The position numbers and the translations under genes were made by a program. 64,000 nucleotides of DNA, from assembly GCF_003856835.1 (NCBI RefSeq), contig NZ_CP034145.1, positions 1-64,000 on the forward strand, in the 5' to 3' direction. This stretch comes from Haloplanus aerogenes. Lineage in GTDB: Archaea; Halobacteriota; Halobacteria; Halobacteriales; Haloferacaceae. Every line of letters begins with the position of its first letter. Position 1 is the first letter of the stretch. The notes beneath the pieces are model-generated. The model was not told the DNA's origin. It worked only from the letters and a program-made list of their open reading frames with translations, and searched no databases. Below, in pieces: positions 1 to 7,871 of this stretch.

Positions 1-26
1 CTCGCCTCGGCGTTTCGACTCAGTAG

Positions 27-35
27 TATATAAAT
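27..35 (+). promoter_or_regulatory. TATA-like box before the HTH regulator gene
   Basis: TATATAAAT is a strong archaeal TATA box. It would place a transcript start near position 57 and leave a leader of about 50 bases before the ATG at 111. The assignment to that gene is inferred from position only. Confidence 0.5.
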
Positions 36-110
36 CTCGGCGTTTTCAAAAATGTTCTACTAGAGAATATCTAAGTAGATGGCGCCCCTGGTCCAAGACA
101 GAGCAACCAG

Positions 111-503
111 ATGGTAGAAACCGATCGACGAACGGAAAAGGGGGTCCGTAAACCGACGCCACTACTGCCCGATGACAGTGGCCTCACGCTGGAGGAGTAT
201 CTGGCGATGCAACAGGCAATTGGTCATCCCACGCGATTTCGCATCCTACGTACGCTCACCGCAAACGACGAGTTGAGTGCTACTGACCTCAAATCCGCCG
301 TCGATGTGGAATCCCACAATTTCCACTACCATCTCGACGAGCTCGTCGATGTCGGACTCGTCGACAAACGCCAGCGACGAACCGCGAACAGCCAGGGATT
401 TTACACGTATTATCGGCCGACTGCGATGGGTCGTGGAATCCTCGAATACGGTGTTGAGGAGTTAATGCGGCGTGAACGGGAGTTTAACGAGGCGTACTCC
501 TGA
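111..503 (+). CDS. ArsR-like winged-helix transcriptional regulator
   Basis: A 130-residue protein whose central part (about residues 27-95) reads as a winged helix-turn-helix of the ArsR/HTH_20 type. It has a helix with AIGHPTRFRILRTL, a recognition-helix region with HNFHYHLDELVDVGLV, and a wing carrying the YTYY strand. Such proteins bind promoter DNA as dimers. No metal-binding cysteines or fused sensor domain are visible, so the signal is unknown. It is monocistronic: a TATA-like box lies upstream, and the next gene starts 158 bases downstream after a stretch holding what looks like a degraded ORF. The fold is clear and the target is not. Confidence 0.8.
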   Translation: MVETDRRTEKGVRKPTPLLPDDSGLTLEEYLAMQQAIGHPTRFRILRTLTANDELSATDLKSAVDVESHNFHYHLDELVDVGLVDKRQRRTANSQGFYTYYRPTAMGRGILEYGVEELMRREREFNEAYS

Positions 504-549
504 GCGGCTTCACGAATCTCAAAGAGGAGGCCGACTCATGACATGGTGA

Positions 550-669
550 CAGGCAACCCACGAGGAGATTTATGCTTGCTACGCCGAGGAATTCCCCCAC
601 TACGTCGACAACCTCCCCGAATTCAGAACGTTTACTAGGCTAGCAAAAATGAGGCTGTTTTATGAATGA
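550..669 (+). pseudogene. Possible protein-coding remnant between two genes
   Basis: After a stop at 547-549, one frame stays open for 39 codons and reads like a real acidic/aromatic protein fragment (for example EEIYACYAEEF and DNLPEFRTF). It has no start codon and ends at the TGA at 667-669, overlapping the first codons of the next gene. I do not recognise the family. It could be the tail of a lost gene or of a transposon-borne gene, or chance in a short stretch. Confidence 0.25.
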
Positions 670-1884
670 AATGTCACGCCGCCAAGCAATTAGTCTGCTT
701 GGCGCGGGGGCAGTGACCGGATTAGCGGGTTGTAGCTCGAATGGTGAATCCACATCGACCGAGACAGCGACTGATGTGCCACCAACCAGTCCGACCGCGA
801 CACAGACGGCAACGCCAACGGCTGTGCCACAAACAAAGGATGAAATCACTACTCCTGAGGGGAACAAGAATAAACTATCGACTGGAAAACTACGGACTTC
901 CCAGAAGATATCGCGTCTCTCAGCGTCCACAGAGATACTGTTTACGTTGGTTTGTTTGACAGCACGCTGCGTGCTCTCGACGCGGCGAGTGGCAAAGAGC
1001 AGTGGTCGGTGGAACTGGATAACTGGGAGACGTTGTTGGAAGCAACGGAAAGTGGCATTTATGCTGGTGCTGGCTCCTATTTAAACAGCGTCAACACAGA
1101 CGGAACAGTTGAATGGGTGATCCACGCAGACGATCAGCTTAGGGGCATCACCGTTAATAATGGCACTGTATATGGCAGTGACGACGCAGGCTACGCTTAC
1201 GCTGTTGACATTGGCGGGACTCTTCACTGGAAGACTGAGTTGATGTTCAGTACGGTTAGCGATGGCCAGAGGACAACCCACTTCGGGTCTCCCCTGGGAG
1301 CTCCAATTGTTCAGGGGGATACCGTGTATGTCACTGGAGGGAACTACCTCTGGAGTTTAGGAATTGACGACGGGTCAATTACGTCTCATCTAAAATTCGG
1401 CGAATCTGAAATCACGACGCAAGTTGTTGCAGCGGGCAATCGGCTGTTCTATGGCGGAGGGCCCACTGTTATCAGGGCTGTGAATCCTGATGACGGTTCG
1501 AGTGAATGGACGTTCACCCCGGAGGACGCTCGAGCGGCTGGAGCAGCGGCTCCGCCAGTTATTACCGGTGACAGTATGTTCGTCGCTGCGAACGAAGTGC
1601 GAGACAGTACGCCAATCCCCGCGATGTATCGTCTTGACACCGCTGACGGGGAGGTTGACCAGCGGACAGTTCTTCCGGGGCCGACGACGTGGCTCAAGTT
1701 CATTGATGGATTGTTGTATGCTCTCATCGACAAGGACGTGTATATTCTCGATTCCGAGACGATGTCGGTAGCAGGGTACTTCAGTCCCGACACTGAAAGC
1801 CGTCACTTCCTTCTGGTGCCCGCAAATGAAGAACTGTATTTCACTATGGGGAAGACGCTCTACCGACTGTCGACATCCGTATGA
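662..1884 (+). pseudogene. Frameshifted Tat-exported lipoprotein with PQQ-like beta-propeller
   Basis: The first frame, from ATG 662, encodes a twin-arginine lipoprotein signal (SRRQAISLLG, lipobox LAGC at about residues 21-24) and a Thr/Pro-rich linker. The second frame, usable from about 874 to 1884, encodes a WD40/PQQ-type propeller with repeated blades such as VYVGLFDSTLRALDAASGKE and VYVTGGNYLWSLGIDDGS. The frames meet in the A-rich stretch at about 866-876, where a shift of one base joins NKNK to a DWKTTDFPED start. The intact protein would be about 407 residues, anchored on the outer face of the membrane. The gene is either a recent pseudogene or carries a one-base sequence error. Base composition is less GC-rich than in most of the window, which suggests an accessory gene. 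Confidence 0.75.
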
Positions 1885-2409
1885 CCACATCGTCATCCGC
1901 GGCTGTTGCCGCTGGTCTCCCCGACGAGTTATGCGGAAGGCCCCACGCACACCTATTTCCACGGTCTCCAGATGCAACGAATGTTCATCGGCACCGCCAC
2001 TCACTGCTCACTGATCACAACGCCATCTCGACCAGAGCGACTATCGAATAGATATCTACGGATACTGTTCAGATTAGGATTGGATGTGGACCCCTCGAAA
2101 GCCCCCGGCGGCCGGTCGGCCAGCCGATGCGGGCGGGACTGAAAGGGGCGACTCGCTGGAGTCGGGGCTTTCGAGGTGGTCCCAGTGTCACCTGCTTATC
2201 TGAACACTACCACCGTGAGTACCGAAATGAAGCGTGACTATACTCGGTCCAGAACAGCGGGGAGTCGGGGGGGCGCAGTATGTCAGAGGCACCCGTTCCC
2301 CCTGTTGGCTATCGCTCCGCAGCTGGATATACCCTGTCTGTTCCCCAGATAATAAACAATCTACCAATATCGGGACACCCACGGAGGTGAACAGTTACGA
2401 CGACCCGTA
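1885..2409. other. Gene-free stretch of about 525 bases
   Basis: No convincing gene: the short ORFs here have no family-like sequence and overlap on both strands. The stretch contains a near-perfect inverted repeat (2088-2182, listed separately). Towards 2340-2400 there is a more AT-rich part with AATAAACAAT, which may serve as a terminator or promoter. Confidence 0.5.
2088..2182. ncRNA. Long GC-rich inverted repeat, candidate structured RNA
   Basis: The left arm (2088-2105, GGACCCCTCGAAAGCCCC) pairs with the right arm (2164-2182, GGGGCTTTCGAGGTGGTCC) along 18 base pairs with one bulged base. The 58-base interior holds further GC-rich pairing and the core GGGACTGAAAGGGGCGAC. No protein reads through it. 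A dispersed haloarchaeal RNA or the end of an IS605-type element would look like this, but that is a guess. The orientation cannot be fixed from the stem alone. Confidence 0.35.
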
Positions 2410-4518
2410 TCAGTCCGCCGCAGCGCCCGTCCGACCAGTGTCGTCCGCGCCGTCGATGGCAGCTGCCTCCATCGCCTCCACCAACAGTTCGGTCAGGTCG
2501 ACGATCTCCAGATCCTCCTCGTACCCGCCCGTCTTGCGGCCGTCCTCGAACATCGTCGTACACATCGGGCAGGCGACGACGAACTGCTCCACCGCGCCGT
2601 CGGTATCTTCCACCGCTTCGCGGAGGCGCTCCTCACTCGGCTTTCGCTCCTCCTCGACTTCGGTCCAGACGCCGCCGCCACCGCCGCCACAGCAGAAGGA
2701 GTCGGCCCGGTTGCGCGGCATCTCCGCGAGCGTCGCGCCCGTCGAGCGCACGAGATCCCGGGGTGCTTCGTACACGTCGTTCATGCGCCCGAGGTGGCAG
2801 GGGTCGTGGTACGTGACGGTCTGGCCGAGTGCGGGTGAGAGGGGGAGTTGTCCCTCGCGTACCAGCCGCTCGACCACCTCGGTGTAGTGGGAGACGGGGT
2901 AGTCGAACTCCTCGGCCATCTCGGGGTACTCGTGGGTGAACGTGTTGTAGCTGTGCGGGTCGGTGCAGACGATTTCGTCGAACTGAGCGTCGGCGAAGGC
3001 GGCGGCGTTGTCCTCGACGAGCATCTCGTAGAGGCCCTCCTCGCCGACGCGGCGCACGTCGTTGCCGTCGTGTTGCTCGTCCTCGTAGAGGATGCCGTAG
3101 GAGACGCCCGCCGCCTCGAAGATGCGGGCGAGCGACTGCGCGACGCGCTCGTTGCGCTCGTCGTAGGAGGGGTAGTCGCCGACGTACCAGAGCAGGTCCA
3201 CGTCCTCCTCGCGGGCGTCGGGCACCTCGAACTCCAGTTCGTCGGTCCACTCCGGGCGCTTGCGCGCAGGGTCGCCGAAGACGTTGCCCTGCTGGAAGAC
3301 GTTCATCATCGCGTCCTGCACGTGCGGGTCCATCTCGCCCGACTCGGTGAGCCGGCGGTTCATCCCCGTGAACTGCTTGACGTGTTCGATGTCGACGGGG
3401 CAGGCGTCCATACAGGCCATACAGGAGAGACAGGCGTGCATCGACTCGGCGTCGATGACGCTCTCACCCCCGTCGGCGACGATGGGCACCTCCTCGGCCT
3501 CGCCGGCCGCCCGCTCCTCGCGGTAGGCCTTCAGGTCGAGGATCACGTCCCGCGGGTCGAGGTTGCGGCCCACCTCGTTGGCGGGACAGACGGACGAACA
3601 CCGGCCACAGGTGGTACAGGCGTCCTGATCGAGGCGTTCGCGCCACGTGAAGTCGTCGACCGAGCCGGTGCCGATTTCGTCCGGCGGCAGGTCGGCGGGG
3701 ACGCCCGGCAGACGCTTGCCCGCCTGCTCGTCGCGGGTGACGATATTCGCCATCGAGGTGAGCATGTGGACGGGTTTGGCGTAGGGGAGGAGGGCGACGA
3801 AGCCGAGCGCCAGCAACGAGTGACTCCACCAGACGGCGGCGTAGACCGTCTCGGCCGTCGCGGGCGAGATGCCGGCTTCCTGCCCCAGGAGGGCGAGGGC
3901 GTAGCCGACGAAGCTCACCGTCTCGAAGTCGGGGAAGCCGGTGCCGAGGATGCGGAGTGCCTCGACGACGTAGCCGCCGACGCCGAGGGCGAAGAGCGTC
4001 CAGACGAAGGCGTCGTCCTCCAGGTCGGTGTGTTTGCCCCAGAGACGGGACTCACGGACGCCGTAGCGCCGCCAGAGCGCCATCCCGACGCCGACGACGA
4101 AGAGGAGGCCGAGTGCGTCCATCACCAGCGAGTACGAGAGGTAGAATCGGCCGACGAAAAAGGAGGGCTGACCCAACAGTTTCGTCCAGATGTCCATGTC
4201 GATGGCGAGGATGGTCGTCCCGATGAGCAGTGTGAGAAAGCCCCAGACGAGGAACGTGTGCATCACGCCGGCGTAGGTGTCGCGGTCGAACTGCGCCTCG
4301 TTGGAGAGGAGGAGTCGAGTCGCGCGGGCGACGCGGCCGGGCAGGTCGTCGAGACGGTCGAAGGGGTCCGCCGGCGCCGCGGCGTACTCCGAAATCCGGG
4401 CGTAGACGCCGTACAGGAAGACGAGGATGGCGACGGCCGCGAGGTAGTAGAAGGCGGCCTCGCCCACAGGGCCGATGGTCCAGAACGTCTCCCGCGTGAC
4501 GGTTTGGAGGACGGGCAT
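2410..4518 (-). CDS. Membrane Fe-S oxidoreductase, FadF/ETF:menaquinone reductase-like
   Basis: A 702-residue protein that begins with a NarI-like membrane part of about six helices (residues about 20-260). Two 4Fe-4S motifs follow, CTTCGRCSSVCP near residue 300 and CLSCMACMDACP near 362. Two cysteine-rich CCG modules come last: the first is degenerate, the second is complete (DPCHLGR, SFCCGGGG, CPMC). This order matches FadF of Bacillus and EMR of mycobacteria, which pass electrons from ETF (fatty-acid oxidation) to menaquinone, and relatives of HdrD. Its job here is inferred from architecture, since no etfAB genes are in the window. The ATG at 4518 was chosen because the protein aligns from there as a membrane protein. 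The open frame extends further upstream, but only as a shadow of the vapBC genes. Confidence 0.85.
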   Translation of the reverse strand: MPVLQTVTRETFWTIGPVGEAAFYYLAAVAILVFLYGVYARISEYAAAPADPFDRLDDLPGRVARATRLLLSNEAQFDRDTYAGVMHTFLVWGFLTLLIGTTILAIDMDIWTKLLGQPSFFVGRFYLSYSLVMDALGLLFVVGVGMALWRRYGVRESRLWGKHTDLEDDAFVWTLFALGVGGYVVEALRILGTGFPDFETVSFVGYALALLGQEAGISPATAETVYAAVWWSHSLLALGFVALLPYAKPVHMLTSMANIVTRDEQAGKRLPGVPADLPPDEIGTGSVDDFTWRERLDQDACTTCGRCSSVCPANEVGRNLDPRDVILDLKAYREERAAGEAEEVPIVADGGESVIDAESMHACLSCMACMDACPVDIEHVKQFTGMNRRLTESGEMDPHVQDAMMNVFQQGNVFGDPARKRPEWTDELEFEVPDAREEDVDLLWYVGDYPSYDERNERVAQSLARIFEAAGVSYGILYEDEQHDGNDVRRVGEEGLYEMLVEDNAAAFADAQFDEIVCTDPHSYNTFTHEYPEMAEEFDYPVSHYTEVVERLVREGQLPLSPALGQTVTYHDPCHLGRMNDVYEAPRDLVRSTGATLAEMPRNRADSFCCGGGGGGVWTEVEEERKPSEERLREAVEDTDGAVEQFVVACPMCTTMFEDGRKTGGYEEDLEIVDLTELLVEAMEAAAIDGADDTGRTGAAAD

Positions 4519-4589
4519 ACGTAGTGGGCGGCGCAGGGGCGGGTTAAAGGTTGTCACACCCGTCCACCGAAGATTGATACGACATCGGA

Positions 4590-4606
4590 GTATACATCGT
4601 GTATAC
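4590..4606. promoter_or_regulatory. Inverted repeat, probable VapB operator
   Basis: GTATAC-ATCGT-GTATAC is a perfect 6-base palindromic pair with a 5-base spacer, ending on the base just before the vapB ATG at 4607. VapBC complexes usually repress their own promoter by binding such a site, so I read it as the autoregulatory operator. The position implies a leaderless or nearly leaderless mRNA. Confidence 0.55.
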
Positions 4607-4825
4607 ATGGCCGACAAGACCATCCGCATCTCCGAGGAGAACTGGCGTCGGCTGGAGGAACTGAAAGAGGAGGGTGACTCTTTCGACGACGTCGTCACCC
4701 GCCTCACGACCGGCGACCGCTGGAGCGGGTTCGGCGCACTCGCTGACGTGGGTATCAGCGAGGGAATGGCCGACGCCCACGACCGGTTGCGCGAGGAGAT
4801 GGATCGGCGCGTCGACGAGTCCTGA
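4607..4825 (+). CDS. vapB: VapB-type antitoxin
   Basis: A 72-residue protein with a ribbon-helix-helix-like N-terminus (ADKTIRISEENWRRLEELKE) followed by an acidic, probably disordered C-terminus that would wrap the toxin. This is the haloarchaeal VapB antitoxin pattern (DUF7557-like, by memory). Start ATG 4607 was preferred over the in-frame upstream codons because the antitoxin fold starts there and the operator repeat ends at 4606. Its stop overlaps the vapC start by one base (TGATG), so the pair is co-translated. Confidence 0.8.
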   Translation: MADKTIRISEENWRRLEELKEEGDSFDDVVTRLTTGDRWSGFGALADVGISEGMADAHDRLREEMDRRVDES

Positions 4826-5223
4826 TGCTGTGTTTCGACACTAATCTCCTCGGTGACTACCTCGACGGCATCGCCGCCGCGAAGGTGTTTCTGGAGGGAT
4901 ACGAGACGGAGCCGTGGGCGGTTCCGAGCCTCGTGCTCTTCGAGGCCTATATGGGTGCAATCTACGGGCGACCACGCGGGACGATAGAGGACGTGTACGC
5001 GGCGACCCGCGAGTTCGAGGTGCTGGACATCGGTGACGACACCGTTCTCCGAGCGGCTCGCTTGCAGAAAGACCTCGAGTCCTCGGGCATCGAACTCGAA
5101 TCCGTCGACGCGCTCCTCGTCGCCAGTGCCGACGAACACGGCGCGACGTTCGCCACGAACGACGGAACGCTTCTCGAACCGGCGGTGGGGGAACGCATCG
5201 ATGTCATCGAGTACCCGCGCTAA
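4825..5223 (+). CDS. vapC: VapC-type PIN-domain ribonuclease toxin
   Basis: A 132-residue PIN-domain protein. The conserved acidic residues expected around the metal site are visible: Asp5 in CFDTN, Glu40 in SLVLFEAYMG, Asp95 in LESVDALLVA, and Asp113 in FATND. VapC toxins cut specific RNAs, often initiator tRNA or rRNA loops, when VapB is degraded. The length is typical. The pair lies between the Fe-S oxidoreductase and the biotin transporter operon, with no functional link to either, which fits a mobile toxin-antitoxin module. The RNA target cannot be read from the sequence. Confidence 0.87.
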   Translation: MLCFDTNLLGDYLDGIAAAKVFLEGYETEPWAVPSLVLFEAYMGAIYGRPRGTIEDVYAATREFEVLDIGDDTVLRAARLQKDLESSGIELESVDALLVASADEHGATFATNDGTLLEPAVGERIDVIEYPR

Positions 5224-5226
5224 CGG

Positions 5227-5931
5227 TCAGAGAACGGCCCACACCACCAGCCCAACCCCCGCCAGCATCGCCGGCCCGTCCCGCCACGTCGCGTTCAACG
5301 GCGGCAGCGTCGGGTTCCACGCGAAACACCGGGCCTGCAGGGCGAGCGCGAAGCGGTCGGCGCGGTGGAACACGCGTCGGAGACCCGTCACACCGATCAG
5401 CCGGATTCGCTCGCGGAGCGAGCGCTCCGAGCCGAGGCGGGCGTCCATCGCCTGCCGAATCGTCGAGAGGTCGTCGCGGAGCAGGGGGAGAAATCGGAGG
5501 ACGAAGCCGACGCCGGCACCGAGAACGACGCCCGCGCGGCCGGGGAGGAGCCACTGGATCGCCGCCCGCGACTCCCGGACGCGCGTGGTGCGGATGTACG
5601 CCGTCGAGACGAGCAGGAGGAGGACGACCCGATAGCTCGCCAGCGCGGGCGTGACGGCGTCGGCGGGGACGAACCACGGAGTCCCGAGCGTCGCGCCCTC
5701 CACGAGCGGCCCGGCGACGAGGAAGGGCAGGAAGGCGCGGTAGGAACGCAGACTGGCGAGAAGGGGCGTCGCGGCCAGCCAGCAGACGCCGAGGACGAAC
5801 GCGGAGAGGAGAAGCAGGCCGCGAGGCGACGTGTGGGCGAAGGCGGCGACGGCGACGGCGGCCTGCACGAACAGCTTGGTCCGCGGGTCGAGGCGGTGGA
5901 TCGGGGTGTCGCCCGCGACGTAGGTGATCAT
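5227..5931 (-). CDS. bioN: ECF transporter transmembrane component (biotin)
   Basis: A 234-residue EcfT/CbiQ-family protein with about five hydrophobic segments. Its C-terminal cytoplasmic part carries the Ala-Arg coupling motif that contacts the ATPase (AMDARLG, and the later ALQARCF). It is the last gene of a three-gene operon bioY-bioM-bioN and overlaps the ATPase gene in an ATGA arrangement. In the complex it links the substrate-binding BioY to the ATPase. The substrate assignment rests on the bioY neighbour. Confidence 0.87.
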   Translation of the reverse strand: MITYVAGDTPIHRLDPRTKLFVQAAVAVAAFAHTSPRGLLLLSAFVLGVCWLAATPLLASLRSYRAFLPFLVAGPLVEGATLGTPWFVPADAVTPALASYRVVLLLLVSTAYIRTTRVRESRAAIQWLLPGRAGVVLGAGVGFVLRFLPLLRDDLSTIRQAMDARLGSERSLRERIRLIGVTGLRRVFHRADRFALALQARCFAWNPTLPPLNATWRDGPAMLAGVGLVVWAVL

Positions 5932-6626
5932 GGCGGGCGGACGCCGAGCGTCTCTAGCTCCTTCGGCGACGGGTCGTCCGAATCGAGCGCCACCTGTCCG
6001 TCCGAGAGGACGACCGTCCGGTCCGCGAGCGTCGAGAGGTCGCGCAGGTCGTGGGTGACGACGACGACGCTGACGCCGTCGTCGTTGAGTGCGCGGAGGC
6101 GGTCGAGCACCGACTCCCGCGCGCGCAGGTCGAGTCCGGTGAACGGTTCGTCGAGGACGAGGTGATCGGGGTCCATCGCCAGCGCGCCCGCGATGGCGAC
6201 GCGTTCGCGCTCGCCGCCGGAGAGTTCGTCGATGCGGTCCTCGTGCCGACCAGCCATGCGCACGGCGTCGAGGGCGTCGTCGACGCGGCGGTCGATCTCC
6301 TGCCGCTCCAGCCCCAGATTCTCGGGGCCGAAGGCCACGTCGCCGCCGACCGTCGCGGCGACGAAGCCGTCACGAGGGTCCTGAAACACCATGCCGACGC
6401 TGGCGCGGGCGGCGACGAGGTCGTCGGTGACGGGCGTGCCGTTCACGCGGATTTCGCCGGCGTCGGGCGTCAACAGGCCGTTGAATCCGCGGACGAGCGT
6501 CGTCTTCCCCGAACCGTTGGGGCCGGCGAGGACGAGGAACTCGCCGGCCGCGACGGTGAGGGAGACGCCGTCGACGGCGAGTGTCTCCTCGCCGTAGCGG
6601 TACGTGTAGTCCTCGACGGATATCAT
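5928..6626 (-). CDS. bioM: ECF transporter ATPase (biotin)
   Basis: A 232-residue ABC ATPase. Walker A is GPNGSGKTT at about residues 33-41, the Q-loop is MVFQDPRDGFVA, the signature is LSGGERERVAIAGAL, Walker B is LVLDEPFTGLD, and the switch His is in VVTHD. It is the typical size for EcfA/BioM. A much longer open frame runs upstream, but only the part from ATG 6626 is ABC-like, and that ATG overlaps the bioY stop as ATGA. It drives biotin uptake together with BioN and BioY. Confidence 0.9.
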   Translation of the reverse strand: MISVEDYTYRYGEETLAVDGVSLTVAAGEFLVLAGPNGSGKTTLVRGFNGLLTPDAGEIRVNGTPVTDDLVAARASVGMVFQDPRDGFVAATVGGDVAFGPENLGLERQEIDRRVDDALDAVRMAGRHEDRIDELSGGERERVAIAGALAMDPDHLVLDEPFTGLDLRARESVLDRLRALNDDGVSVVVVTHDLRDLSTLADRTVVLSDGQVALDSDDPSPKELETLGVRPP

Positions 6627-7207
6627 CGAGCGACGAGCGCGTCGCTGCGGACGATGGCGACCGTCGCGGCGACTTTCAGCCCCGCAACCGGGAGGAAGGG
6701 GACGACCACGGCCGAGACGGCGGCGACGAGGCCGATGGCCTGCACGAGCGAGTAGCCGACGGCGCCGGCGGCGTAGACGACGGCGGTGCCCGCGAGTAGC
6801 GCGCCGACGAGCCGGGGGACCGGAATCTCGGACGGCGGCGTCAGCCCGTCCGTGCCGTGGGCGACGGCACCGATAGACATCGCGGCGAGGGGGAAGCCGA
6901 TGAGGAAGCCGCCGGTGGGACCGAGGATGACGCCGAGACCGGCGTTGCCGCCGGCGAAGACGGGCAGGCCGATCAGGCCGGCGAGGAGGTAGAGGGTGAA
7001 CGCGACGCCCGCCCACAGGGGACCGAGGACGATACCCGCGAGGTACACCCAGAGCGTCTGGAGCGTGATTGGCACGTTCGGCGCGAGGGGATGGACCATA
7101 TCGACTGGCGCCGTAGCGCTGGTCGCCGCCGCGAACAGCACCGCCCGGGCGACGTTGCTCGTCGCCTCGTCGCCCACCAGTTCGACGGAGTCGGTCGATG
7201 TCGACAT
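6623..7207 (-). CDS. bioY: Biotin transporter BioY, substrate-binding S component
   Basis: A 194-residue membrane protein of the BioY family with about six hydrophobic helices. Family-typical stretches are visible: VPITLQTLWVYLAGIVLGP in the first half and NAGLGVILGPTGGFLIGFPL near the middle. It binds biotin from outside and is the first gene of the bioYMN operon. Start ATG 7207 was chosen over an in-frame start at 7231 because the upstream residues are not conserved-looking. No biotin synthesis genes or birA are in the window, so import may be the supply route. Confidence 0.9.
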   Translation of the reverse strand: MSTSTDSVELVGDEATSNVARAVLFAAATSATAPVDMVHPLAPNVPITLQTLWVYLAGIVLGPLWAGVAFTLYLLAGLIGLPVFAGGNAGLGVILGPTGGFLIGFPLAAMSIGAVAHGTDGLTPPSEIPVPRLVGALLAGTAVVYAAGAVGYSLVQAIGLVAAVSAVVVPFLPVAGLKVAATVAIVRSDALVAR

Positions 7208-7300
7208 ACCAACCACTCTCTCGTAAACCACTTAGTAGGTGTGGGTTGACGCAGGGCGCGCCGATGGATTTTTGCCCGCGAACGGCATCGTACACGTAGT

Positions 7301-7810
7301 ATGGACGACAAGACCGCGGAGCTACGGGACATCTTCCTCGACGCGACGGGTGGTGAGGAGACGGTGACGGAGCGACAGGCCGAGCGCCGCGGGTCACTCG
7401 TCGACGGCGACGCCGACCCCGACGCGGTCGACGCACGCCTGCGCGAACTCGTGGCGACCATGCGCGAGCGCTACGAGTTCGACACCGACCTCGACCCTGA
7501 CGCGTACGTCAGCCTGATTCGGGGGTTCTACGACGGCGCGGACGACGCGGCGCTCGCGGACGCGCTCAATCTGTCGGCCGATACCGTCCTGCAGGCACGT
7601 CTCGACTGTCACCTCGCCCGCGAAGACGACGACGAGACGCCCGCCGTCGAGGCGAGTCGGGAGCGCGCCGTCCGCGCCAACCACCGTTTCCGGGACGCCT
7701 TCGTCGAACTCCTGACCGACAAGGATCTGTCCGACCGCCTCGCCAGCGACTCTCGCGAGGACGGACTGCGGGAGGCGACGGAGGACATCGAGACGGACGT
7801 GTCGTTCTAG
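7301..7810 (+). CDS. Conserved haloarchaeal protein, CMI4-like
   Basis: A 169-residue, very acidic and mostly helical protein. Its opening DDKTAELRDIFLD matches what I remember of the family annotated as conditioned medium-induced protein 4 in haloarchaea. There is no enzyme motif, signal peptide or membrane segment. The middle (DALNLSADTVLQARLDCHL) could be a helix-turn-helix. Start ATG 7301 lies about 32 bases after an AT-rich box (ATTTTTGC, near 7265). It is divergent from bioY. The function is unknown. Confidence 0.75.
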   Translation: MDDKTAELRDIFLDATGGEETVTERQAERRGSLVDGDADPDAVDARLRELVATMRERYEFDTDLDPDAYVSLIRGFYDGADDAALADALNLSADTVLQARLDCHLAREDDDETPAVEASRERAVRANHRFRDAFVELLTDKDLSDRLASDSREDGLREATEDIETDVSF

Positions 7811-7871
7811 CAGTCCGTCCCGACCCAACGCTGAATATCGTCCCGTTCGGGGTTCCGGATCGACGGTCCCC

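Noticed and set aside
662-1884. Programmed frameshifting in the lipoprotein gene
   Set aside because: No canonical slippery heptamer with a downstream structure is visible, and a mutation or sequence error is simpler. I kept it only as a check to make.
2848-4524. A 558-codon plus-strand ORF opposite the Fe-S oxidoreductase
   Set aside because: Shadow ORF with no motif. The minus-strand protein has complete Fe-S and CCG motifs.
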